Assembly (NCBI GenBank): GCA_028687435.1
Contig: JAQUAF010000030.1
Location: 1 to 62,300, forward strand
Source: Verrucomicrobiia bacterium
Lineage (GTDB): Bacteria > Verrucomicrobiota > Verrucomicrobiia > JABWAM01
Direction of reading: 5' to 3'
DNA length: 62,300 nt
Positions 33,870-41,355 of the stretch are shown piece by piece. The notes under the pieces are model-generated. The model saw only the letters and a program-made list of their open reading frames with translations. It had not been told where the DNA came from and did not search any database. Positions within the stretch are counted from its first letter, which is position 1, and each line of letters begins with the position of its first letter. The translations under genes were made by a program, and so were the position numbers.

Positions 33870-36360
33870 TTGCGGCATGAAAAGAACTGTTGTTAAAAAG
33901 GCGTTAACCAGATGGATTTTCAAAGGCTGGTGGTTGTCGGCATTCCTCGTGTTGTTTTTATGGGGTGCGCTTGGAACCGCGGGGTTTGCCGCGGATGGAG
34001 AAAAACTGGCGCACGAATGGGAAGGCGCGAATATGCCCTATTTTATTGAGGTTTCGGAGCGCACGACCTCGCAGACTGGGGATTTGGTTGTTGATTCCAC
34101 CGCTTGGAATAACAAGGCATTGCGAACGGGCGGTGCGTTTTATACGTTTCCCTTTTCCCATTCGCTTTCCGAGAGGGAGTTTTTCTTTGCCTATCCATGG
34201 TCCGCCTACACGGTTTATTTTCATGTCCGGGTGGATTTGGACAAAGGCCGGTCTTCCGGCCCGGCTTTTCGTATGGGCGCCTGGGGGCCTGGTCCGAAAG
34301 ATGAGATCAGCCGGATTGTTCAGACGGAAGAGATCAAGGATGAAAACTGGCACTGGTACAAGCTTGCGACTTTCGTGCCGAGCGAGGGGAAGACCTTGTA
34401 TCTTGGCAACACGCACAACCTTGAACAGGTCAAGAACGTTTATCTGGACATGGTGTGCCTGATCTCCAACCGGCCGCTGCATACGGTATGGTACGCGCAG
34501 CAGGAGGAGTCTTTTCCGCCGATTGACCCGCAGTGGAACCGGGCGCCGGACAGCAAAGGGCTTTCATGGAAGAAAACCGCGCTGCCTTTTTCAACCGCGT
34601 CAGATGGATCAACGCTTGGTTTGAGTTTGTTGCGAAAAGAGGTTGTCATTCCCGCGGAATGGGAAGGACAAAAATCAGCCGGTTTGGAGATCACCGCGAA
34701 CAAGCTTAAAAATATCAGCGTTTATTTCAATGGCGAAAAATTGTGTTTTGAAAACAATGTGGCGTGGATTCCGGGCAGCCGGATGAATTATGGAAAGAGG
34801 AATTTGCTGGCATTGAAGGTTGTTCGAGGGAAAGAGACGACGGTCATTGACAGCGTCAAACTGATTCATGCTGCTGCTGATGGAAAACCTGCCTGGCTTC
34901 AGAATCAATCGCTGGTGGAAAAGAAATGCGGTTCATGGAAAGTCGTGGCGAAATTGCCAGGGGCGGAGGTCAAGGCGGGCGATGCCTTGCCAGTGCGGCT
35001 GGCAGTCATCGGCCCGAAAGGCGGTTGTGTGCCGCATCTTGAATTGGATCTTTATTTGGGAGGGGAATGGTCGCCGGTCGCCTATGACGAAAAAAAATTC
35101 GAGTATTCAAGTTATATTGTGCCCAGACAAAACGGCGATCTGCCTTTGCGGGTGAAAATAGGCGGAGCAAATGACGATGAGCCGGTTTTTCTTGCCACTT
35201 TCAAGGCGCAAGGAACGCTGGAGAACAGGCTTGCCGGAGTCTTTCCCTTGGGACTGTTCCATTATGGGCATTTTGTCCCGAAATCGCCCGTGGAAAGGGA
35301 GGGCTATTACGAGAAAATTTGCGGAATCCTGAAAAAATACGACTTCGATTGTCTGGTTCCCGGTGCAACCCATCCGGGAATGGATGAAACCGAGTCTTAC
35401 GATTTTCTCTTCGCACCCGCCGCGAAGAACGACATCCGGATTCTCGTGTGGCCGTGGCCGGCGTTCAAATGGGGTACGCCTGAGGAAATGCATGGCTATT
35501 TCCAGAAAGTGACGGCTGCTTTTCGTCCGTATGCGAAACAGATTTTGGCGTATGGATTGTGGGATGAAATTCCGCTTTATCACGCGAAACAATGGCGGTA
35601 TGCGCGAAACCTTTCCGAATCCCAGGATCCCCTTCATCCGCCTGTTGTTTGTCTTAACTACAGTGACCGCCGGGCGGCTGAAACAACCGGGTCGCAGGTG
35701 TATTTTCGCGATATCTATTGCGCCAAGCAGGCCACTCCGCCAGGCGAGTGGCTGGGAGATTTGGAGGCGTGGTTGAAGTACGATGCCGCCGTGGCGGAGT
35801 CGTTGCGGATTCCTTACTGGGTTGTTTTGCAAGGGGGCTGGCATAAGAAGTGGGGTGGTGTTTTTGGCACGCGCATGCCGACATGCGAGGAAATCAGGGC
35901 TTCCCATTGGCTATCCATTGCCTGCGGCGCGAAGGGAATATTCCATTTCATGCTTCACTATGGAGGCAAGGAGGAGGATGGACAGGGATTGTTTACCGCA
36001 TATCCGGAGTTGAGGCCTTACCCCCAAGCGGAAGTGGCCAAGGAAATGAATGTTAAAATCAAAAAAATTTCCAGATTGCTTTTGGATATGAAAAACGCGC
36101 CGGGGATGGTATCCACCCAAAATCCCAAGGCCATGGTGACTTCCCGGATTGATTCCCGGGGAAAAAGATATCTCTTTGTCGTCAACAAGAATGTCGTCGC
36201 TGACAATGCCATTGATATTTTGCTGGATAAAAAGATGGGGGGAAGTTCCGTCCGTTTCGTGGATGCGTTGAACGGGCAAAAATACCAGGCGGAGGGTCTC
36301 TTGCTGAAAGTCAAGCTGGCGGCGGGGGATGGAAAAATGCTGGAGATTTCTGGAGATTGA
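33856..36360 (+). CDS. secreted beta-sandwich / barrel glycan-active protein, paralog 1
   Basis: The protein has 834 residues from the ATG at 33856, which has AAAGGA 8 bp upstream and overlaps the end of the fusion gene by 14 bp; ATGs at 33835 and 33877 are alternatives. It has an N-terminal membrane/signal segment (WWLSAFLVLFLWGALGTAGFA). Two beta-rich modules follow, the second of GH2 jelly-roll type (ISVYFNGEKLCFENN, RNLLALKVVRG). The last ~380 residues form a barrel-like region (FPLGLFHYGHFVP, AYGLWDEIPLYHAKQW, VVCLNYSDRR, YWVVLQGGWHKKW, ACGAKGIFHFMLHYGG). The WDE motif could hold a catalytic Glu. It is homologous to the next gene. Translation is probably coupled to the regulator-pseudopilin gene. 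Substrate unknown. Confidence 0.7.
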   Translation: MTHPDCGMKRTVVKKALTRWIFKGWWLSAFLVLFLWGALGTAGFAADGEKLAHEWEGANMPYFIEVSERTTSQTGDLVVDSTAWNNKALRTGGAFYTFPFSHSLSEREFFFAYPWSAYTVYFHVRVDLDKGRSSGPAFRMGAWGPGPKDEISRIVQTEEIKDENWHWYKLATFVPSEGKTLYLGNTHNLEQVKNVYLDMVCLISNRPLHTVWYAQQEESFPPIDPQWNRAPDSKGLSWKKTALPFSTASDGSTLGLSLLRKEVVIPAEWEGQKSAGLEITANKLKNISVYFNGEKLCFENNVAWIPGSRMNYGKRNLLALKVVRGKETTVIDSVKLIHAAADGKPAWLQNQSLVEKKCGSWKVVAKLPGAEVKAGDALPVRLAVIGPKGGCVPHLELDLYLGGEWSPVAYDEKKFEYSSYIVPRQNGDLPLRVKIGGANDDEPVFLATFKAQGTLENRLAGVFPLGLFHYGHFVPKSPVEREGYYEKICGILKKYDFDCLVPGATHPGMDETESYDFLFAPAAKNDIRILVWPWPAFKWGTPEEMHGYFQKVTAAFRPYAKQILAYGLWDEIPLYHAKQWRYARNLSESQDPLHPPVVCLNYSDRRAAETTGSQVYFRDIYCAKQATPPGEWLGDLEAWLKYDAAVAESLRIPYWVVLQGGWHKKWGGVFGTRMPTCEEIRASHWLSIACGAKGIFHFMLHYGGKEEDGQGLFTAYPELRPYPQAEVAKEMNVKIKKISRLLLDMKNAPGMVSTQNPKAMVTSRIDSRGKRYLFVVNKNVVADNAIDILLDKKMGGSSVRFVDALNGQKYQAEGLLLKVKLAAGDGKMLEISGD

Positions 36361-36376
36361 GATGCGGGGAATCTCC

Positions 36377-39325
36377 ATGAAAAAGCTGGTTCTTGCGTGT
36401 TGCGCGTTCATGTTGGGAAACGTTTTTTTGCCGGCCAGGGACATCCCCATGGCGGGATGGTGGAGGTTTGACGAGGGATCGGGAACGACGGTGTCTGACA
36501 GCAGCGGGAACGGCAATCATGGAAATAATCAGGGCGCGGTTTGGACATCCGGAAAAAAGGGAGCCGCGCTTTACTTTGACGGCATCGACAATCAAGTCAT
36601 TGTTCCCAATAGAAAGATTTTGAATTCGCCGAACTTTGCCATTTCCGCCTGGGTTTATCCGGAAACAGTGTCGGGACAACAGGCTGTTTTTTCCAAGGGA
36701 ACTTCCGGAAAAAAAGGAGAGGGATTCAACTTTTTGCTGCAAAACGAAAAGTTGCAGGTGCTTCAGTTTGACGCCGCTGGCGCCATGGTGACGGCGGCGT
36801 CGGCCAATGTCGTTGTTTCAAAAGAATGGCAGCAAGTGGGGTGCAGTTTCAATGGCGAGTCGGGTGTTTTTTATCACAATGGGCAAAAGTGCGGCGAGTG
36901 GAAGTGCCGGGGCATGACGGTTTGCAACCGGCATGCATCCATTGGCAGATGGTGTTTTGGTCCGATCTGGCCTTTTCACGGAGCGATTGACGAAGTGAAG
37001 TTTTTCGCGCAGGCGCTTTCCGCCGGGGAAATGGCCGCCGATTTTGAGGGGGAATCCTCTCCCGCTCCGGAACCGGCGCCCCTTGACGCCGCATTGAACG
37101 CCAGGATTGAAGGCAATTTGCTTCAGGAGGATTGGCTGGTCAAGGCCATGCCGGGCATGGTGGAAGCCTCCCAATTTGCATTGTCCGCCGGCGCATGGCT
37201 GGCCGAGGACGAAACCGCATGGGATGGGGTTGCCGCCACCCCCAATGGAGGAGAGCATTCCAATGTCTTTTGTTCGTGGACGCATTTGGTTTCCAAGGGG
37301 TTTTTCCCTCGCTATCTTTTCATTCACTTTAAAAACCGCGTTGCTTCCGGCGGGGGCGGGTCTGCGGGCAAACGGACATTTCACTTGGGCGGAAAAAAAG
37401 AAACGTGGCAAATGTTTGAAGCGGGGGAATTGAATCCGGGCGATGCTGCGACGGCAGCCTTTTATGGCCCGGCGGGTCTTGGAATCGATGCCGTTTTTCT
37501 GGCGGAAAAAAAAGATATTCCGCCTGAATTTGATCCGGATTGGTTCAAAAAAGACGTCGCTGATGGAACTTGGAAGTCCGGCAAAGCGCCGCGTTCGTGG
37601 AAGGACCGGACGCAATGGGAGCGCTGCGGCGTGGCGCTGGTCAAAAAGAAGGTTTTTATCCCCATGGAATTCAAGGGCAAGGGCGGATATTTCATCTTCA
37701 GGACTGGTGATGCCACGCAGCAGATGGCGGTTTATTTGAATGGCAAAAAGCTGTCATTTCTCGGCGGGAATCGCTTTGGCATTCCAAATTCCCTCGTTAA
37801 TTATGGCGGGGAAAATCTCCTTGCCTTGAAGGTGTCGTCACGACTGGTTCAAGGATGTGTTGTAAAGGGGCCGGTTGGCCTGGCTTTTGTGCCTGCGCCG
37901 CCCTTGCCGGAATGGACGAGGAGTGCCAGGGTTAAAAAAATCGCCATTGGGGAGCTTGAGGTTCTGGCGTTGCCTGAAAACGGTTCTCCCAAAGTTGGGG
38001 ATCTTTGCCGTCTTGATTTTTTGGTGTTGGAAAAGGGGATTTTGACTCCCGCTTTTCAAGCCGAAGTTTTTTTGAGCGGACGGCATTTCCCGACCGTTAT
38101 TGACGAAAAGGGGGGCGATTATACCACGTGGATTTGCGGTTCGCGCCCGGGGGAACAGCCTTTGGCCGTGAATTTGAAAACACCGTCCGGGCCGGTTTCT
38201 TTTTCACTGGGCATGATTAATGTTCAGGAAGGCGTGTTGCCGCAAAAAAAGGCGCCAGGGTTTTTTCCGATCGGCGCGTTTATCACGCCGCTGGATTTTG
38301 AAAATGCCGGTGCGGAAGAAAGACACTATGCCGGGTTGTTTGAGCAGTTCAAAGCACACGGTCTCAACACGCTTATTGTCTGCGATTTTGCCCCGGGAAG
38401 TTCCCTGAACCTTGTCAAAAAGCTGGCTGTGCAGCATGGTTTTCACATTGTTTTTTATCCGTTGGCGTTAAATACCATGCCGCTGCCGCCAAATCCCAAA
38501 CAGGTTTATTCACTTTGCAAAGAAGTGGCTGGTGAATGGAAAGATTTTCCCAATCTGCTGGCCTATGGCATATGGGATGAGATTTCCATGGAGCAGGCCG
38601 CATCGTGGGGATTTATTCGCTCGGTTATGGAGGCCTTGGATCCTGCGCATCCTGCGACTGTTTGTTTAAATCAGACTCATCTGCCGCAGATTCAGCGGCT
38701 TGGCGCCAAGGTGTTGCATCGGGACATTTATTACGGGGTTCCGGCGTTTGAAAAGGAGGTGGCAAGGGCCGGGGAAGCCGCGGAAAAAGCCGGTGTGCCA
38801 TTGTGGGTGACCCTGGCTTCCGGTCAGCCTGTTTCCTCCATTCGCGCCCAGTGCTGGCAGTCGATCGCTCATGGCGCGACCGGATTGTTTTTTTTCCATG
38901 GTTACGCCATTTATCCCAAGGGAAACAAGTGGCGGGGGTTGATCAAAGTGCCTGATTTGATGCCGGAACCGCAAATGGCGGCAGTCAGGGAAGTGTCTGA
39001 AGCCATTATGACTCGATTGCCTGTTTTGCCTCGAATGAAAAGCGGCGGTTGCGTGGCATCGTCCACTCAGATGTCGTTTGGGTTGACGACACGCGTTGAT
39101 GACCAAAACCAGCCGTACCTTTTTGTGTTTAATCGGGAGGTTAGCCTTGAAAAATCAGGCGAGGTTGCCTTGACGGAAGCGCATTCCGAGGAGATCAGCC
39201 GGGTCGTCGATGTTTTGACCGGCGAGGAAATCAAGTTGGGGGGGCGGCGCGAGTTTTCTTGTTTTTTGCCTCCAGGAGGCGGGAAGGTTTACCGGTTGGA
39301 ACGGCTGGCAGGGAAGCAACCATGA
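36377..39325 (+). CDS. secreted LamG / beta-sandwich / barrel protein, paralog 2
   Basis: The product has 982 residues from the ATG at 36377 (GGGGA lies about 9 bp upstream). Its signal peptide is MKKLVLACCAFMLGNVFLPA. Residues about 25-230 are a LamG (concanavalin-like) domain: WWRFDEGSGTTVSDSSGNGNHG, FAISAWVYPE, HNGQKCGEW, AIDEVKFFAQALSAGEM. The rest matches the upstream paralog in order: jelly roll (AVYLNGKKLSFLGG, ENLLALKVSS), beta domain, then barrel (FFPIGAFITPLDF, LLAYGIWDEISMEQAASW, ATVCLNQTHLPQI, LHRDIYYG, HGATGLFFFHGYA). The paralog lacks the N-terminal LamG domain. Probably extracellular glycan binding and cleavage. Confidence 0.72.
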   Translation: MKKLVLACCAFMLGNVFLPARDIPMAGWWRFDEGSGTTVSDSSGNGNHGNNQGAVWTSGKKGAALYFDGIDNQVIVPNRKILNSPNFAISAWVYPETVSGQQAVFSKGTSGKKGEGFNFLLQNEKLQVLQFDAAGAMVTAASANVVVSKEWQQVGCSFNGESGVFYHNGQKCGEWKCRGMTVCNRHASIGRWCFGPIWPFHGAIDEVKFFAQALSAGEMAADFEGESSPAPEPAPLDAALNARIEGNLLQEDWLVKAMPGMVEASQFALSAGAWLAEDETAWDGVAATPNGGEHSNVFCSWTHLVSKGFFPRYLFIHFKNRVASGGGGSAGKRTFHLGGKKETWQMFEAGELNPGDAATAAFYGPAGLGIDAVFLAEKKDIPPEFDPDWFKKDVADGTWKSGKAPRSWKDRTQWERCGVALVKKKVFIPMEFKGKGGYFIFRTGDATQQMAVYLNGKKLSFLGGNRFGIPNSLVNYGGENLLALKVSSRLVQGCVVKGPVGLAFVPAPPLPEWTRSARVKKIAIGELEVLALPENGSPKVGDLCRLDFLVLEKGILTPAFQAEVFLSGRHFPTVIDEKGGDYTTWICGSRPGEQPLAVNLKTPSGPVSFSLGMINVQEGVLPQKKAPGFFPIGAFITPLDFENAGAEERHYAGLFEQFKAHGLNTLIVCDFAPGSSLNLVKKLAVQHGFHIVFYPLALNTMPLPPNPKQVYSLCKEVAGEWKDFPNLLAYGIWDEISMEQAASWGFIRSVMEALDPAHPATVCLNQTHLPQIQRLGAKVLHRDIYYGVPAFEKEVARAGEAAEKAGVPLWVTLASGQPVSSIRAQCWQSIAHGATGLFFFHGYAIYPKGNKWRGLIKVPDLMPEPQMAAVREVSEAIMTRLPVLPRMKSGGCVASSTQMSFGLTTRVDDQNQPYLFVFNREVSLEKSGEVALTEAHSEEISRVVDVLTGEEIKLGGRREFSCFLPPGGGKVYRLERLAGKQP

Positions 39326-39383
39326 GGGGCATGAAAAATCACGGCCCACACGACTGACATCCAAAGGGGGCGTCTTTTGAATC

Positions 39384-39632
39384 TCACTTTTGCCATGCAG
39401 CGAGCGAACGGGTTCGGCGTTGGATTTCGCTGATATCTGTTTCGAATGCGGCCGGGATGATCAACCGATTGGCAAGGGCGGCCAAGTCCTCCGCGCTTAT
39501 CCAGTTGTTTTTGAACAAATGGCGGATATAGAGTCCATCGGGTTCCAATTGCGGTTTGCTTTGTCGAGGATGTCTCCAAATCCCTGATCGGCGTAAAACT
39601 GCATGTCGGTAAGGCAAACGCATTAAAATCAA
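39384..39632 (-). pseudogene. possible gene remnant, 82 codons
   Basis: The minus-strand frame contains a protein-like segment (KPQLEPDGLYIRHLFKNNWISAEDLAALANRLIIPAAFETDISEIQRR) with no start context or recognisable family. The overlapping plus frame is less convincing. It could be the 3' remnant of a lost gene. The rest of 39326-39947 holds two palindromic repeats (39681-39709 and 39786-39812) and nothing else I can support. Confidence 0.2.
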
Positions 39633-39680
39633 GACTTGCTTCCGTCATAATGGGAACTTGTCAGATAGACGCGAAGTCGG

Positions 39681-39709
39681 CTGGATTCCCGCTTTCGCGG
39701 GAATGACGA
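39681..39709. repeat. palindromic repeat (attcccgc/gcgggaat family)
   Basis: CTGGATTCCCGCTTTCGCGG followed by GAATGACGA forms a hairpin around ATTCCCGC...GCGGGAAT. A second copy in inverted orientation lies at 39786-39812, making an inverted pair about 75 bp apart. Confidence 0.8.
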
Positions 39710-39785
39710 AGGAAAAAAGGAATGAGAAGCAGAAATGAAAATGACAAAAATTGGGATGATGGAGATGACAGGCATCATCCTCTCC

Positions 39786-39812
39786 TGTCATTCCCTCGAA
39801 AGTGGGAATCCA
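39786..39812. repeat. palindromic repeat, inverted diverged copy
   Basis: GTCATTCCCTCGAAAGTGGG followed by AATCCAG is the reverse orientation of the 39681-39709 copy with two substitutions in the stem. Confidence 0.7.
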
Positions 39813-39909
39813 GAGAGATCGCCTCAAAACAAAAAACCATCGCAATCCCCGATTTTTTAATGCGTTTGCCCTGATTTTGTCGGAGGTTTGCATGAGTCTC
39901 GATTTTAAT

Positions 39910-39938
39910 TTGACAGAATGTTAATTATGGATTAATTA
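39910..39938 (+). promoter_or_regulatory. candidate promoter of cassette 3
   Basis: TTGACA at 39910-39915, a 17-bp spacer and TAATTA at 39933-39938. The -10 match is modest. The 25-bp palindrome begins 10 bp downstream of it. This would give a leader of about 210 bases. A second TTGACA at 40003-40008 has no good -10. Confidence 0.35.
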
Positions 39939-39947
39939 TGGGTATCA

Positions 39948-39972
39948 ATTTTAAATCATAATGATTTAAAAT
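39948..39972. promoter_or_regulatory. perfect 25-bp palindrome, operator candidate of cassette 3
   Basis: Two perfect 12-bp arms, ATTTTAAATCAT (39948-39959) and ATGATTTAAAAT (39961-39972), flank a single central A. It lies just downstream of the candidate promoter and about 180 bp before the regulator start at 40154, in an AT-rich island unlike the GC-rich surroundings. Its symmetry and position suit binding of a dimeric GntR-type repressor. Confidence 0.55.
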
Positions 39973-40153
39973 ATTGTGTTATGAGATGTGAATTTTTAAT
40001 TCTTGACAATGATTTTTTCCTGAATGGGAAGCCCTGTTGGATTATCATCGGCGCGATGCGTTATTTCCGCGTTCTTCCGTCGTGTTGGATGGATCGTTTG
40101 TTGAAGATGAAGGCTTGCGAATTGAATATCGCAGGCAACCAATAAAACATGAA

Positions 40154-41344
40154 ATGAATCTGGAACTGAAAGTTCAAAGTCCGGCGCGGGTTCATGAGCA
40201 GATCGAGTGTTTTTTAAGGGAACAGATTCTGGCCGGGGAACTCAAGGTGGGCGAGCAATTGCCGGCCACCCATGTGCTGGCGCGGCGTTGGCGGGTGGAT
40301 CACACCGCCATTCAAAAGGCGATGACACAACTGGTTGAGCGCGGGTTGATCGTGCGCCGCCGGCGTCTGGGCACTTTTGTGAATCCCGCGCGTTGCGCCA
40401 TTGCGGTGCTGACCGGCCCCAGTTTGACGGATGAAACAGCTCATTTTCATCGAGCGGTGGTCAAGTGTCTCCAGATGGAAATTGCCGGGTCAAAGGATGA
40501 CTGTTGGGAATGCCGCGTTTATGGGGGGGTGACCGAGCCTCAGACCGGTGGCGATTTTTCTCCCGCCTTTGTCTGCCGGCAGTTTCTGAATGATTTGAGG
40601 TATTATTCCTTCAAGGGGATTGTTCAACTGGCGGGAACCCTCAACGAGCAGTCGTTTTCCGGGGAGGAAAGTCAAAAGCTGGAGAGGCTTCCCGTGGCGA
40701 GGATGGCTTCGCAGGTGCGGCAGACAGGGGCGGATGTGGCGCTTGATTTTTACCGGTTTACGAAGGAATCGGTCTGTTTTGCGGCGGAGCATGGATTCGG
40801 AAAAGTTGCGTATCTGCGAACGCTTTACGATTCCGCCGCGACAGCCCGTGATTTGGACGGCTTGCATGACGCCGTGAAGTCGTTGGGGCTTCCAAAGGCG
40901 CAGGTTTGCCAGTTGGAGGAAGTCTGGATGACCGGTTGCCAGTTGGAGCGGATGGCCTATGAAAAGACGCTGAAACTGGTTGATGCGTGGCGGACGGAAA
41001 AGTCGTGGCCGGAGACGTTGCTGGTGTCGGACGACATTGCGGCCCGCGGGGTTGCCCTGGCACTTGTGAGGAGAGGAGTGGAGGTTGTGATGATCGGCGA
41101 AAAGAGGGGGGCTGTTCATGCGGACGGCACGGATCTCCCGGAAAAATTCGGCCTGATTACCGCGGCCAATGAGACGGTTGAGCATCACTATGGACTTCCG
41201 GTCACGCGATATGAATTCTCCCCACAAACGGTGGCCCGGGAGTTGATTCGTGTTTTGAGAGATCAACTGTCCGGGAAAACATCCAGCCGGCAAAGTCCCG
41301 GGAGCCTTGGGGAAGGCTGGATTTCGGGGAAAATAAAAATCTAA
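40154..41344 (+). CDS. GntR/LacI-type regulator, cassette 3
   Basis: The product is 396 residues from the ATG at 40154, whose N-terminus (MNLELKVQSPARVHEQIECF) lines up with the paralogs; the longer frame from 40037 adds 39 residues with no counterpart. The winged helix carries VDHTAIQKAMTQLVERGLI, whose recognition segment VDHTAIQKAM is identical to that of the fusion protein at 32010. The sensor has AVLTGPSLTDETAHFHRAV, CRVYGG, VAYLRTL, LLVSDDIAARGVALALVRRG and [17 protein letters not shown]. It has an insertion of about 17-20 residues (VMIGEKRGAVHADGTDL) after RRGVEV that the two paralogs lack. The GH89-like gene follows 12 bp downstream. Confidence 0.9.
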   Translation: MNLELKVQSPARVHEQIECFLREQILAGELKVGEQLPATHVLARRWRVDHTAIQKAMTQLVERGLIVRRRRLGTFVNPARCAIAVLTGPSLTDETAHFHRAVVKCLQMEIAGSKDDCWECRVYGGVTEPQTGGDFSPAFVCRQFLNDLRYYSFKGIVQLAGTLNEQSFSGEESQKLERLPVARMASQVRQTGADVALDFYRFTKESVCFAAEHGFGKVAYLRTLYDSAATARDLDGLHDAVKSLGLPKAQVCQLEEVWMTGCQLERMAYEKTLKLVDAWRTEKSWPETLLVSDDIAARGVALALVRRGVEVVMIGEKRGAVHADGTDLPEKFGLITAANETVEHHYGLPVTRYEFSPQTVARELIRVLRDQLSGKTSSRQSPGSLGEGWISGKIKI

Positions 41345-41355
41345 CAGATCCAAAC

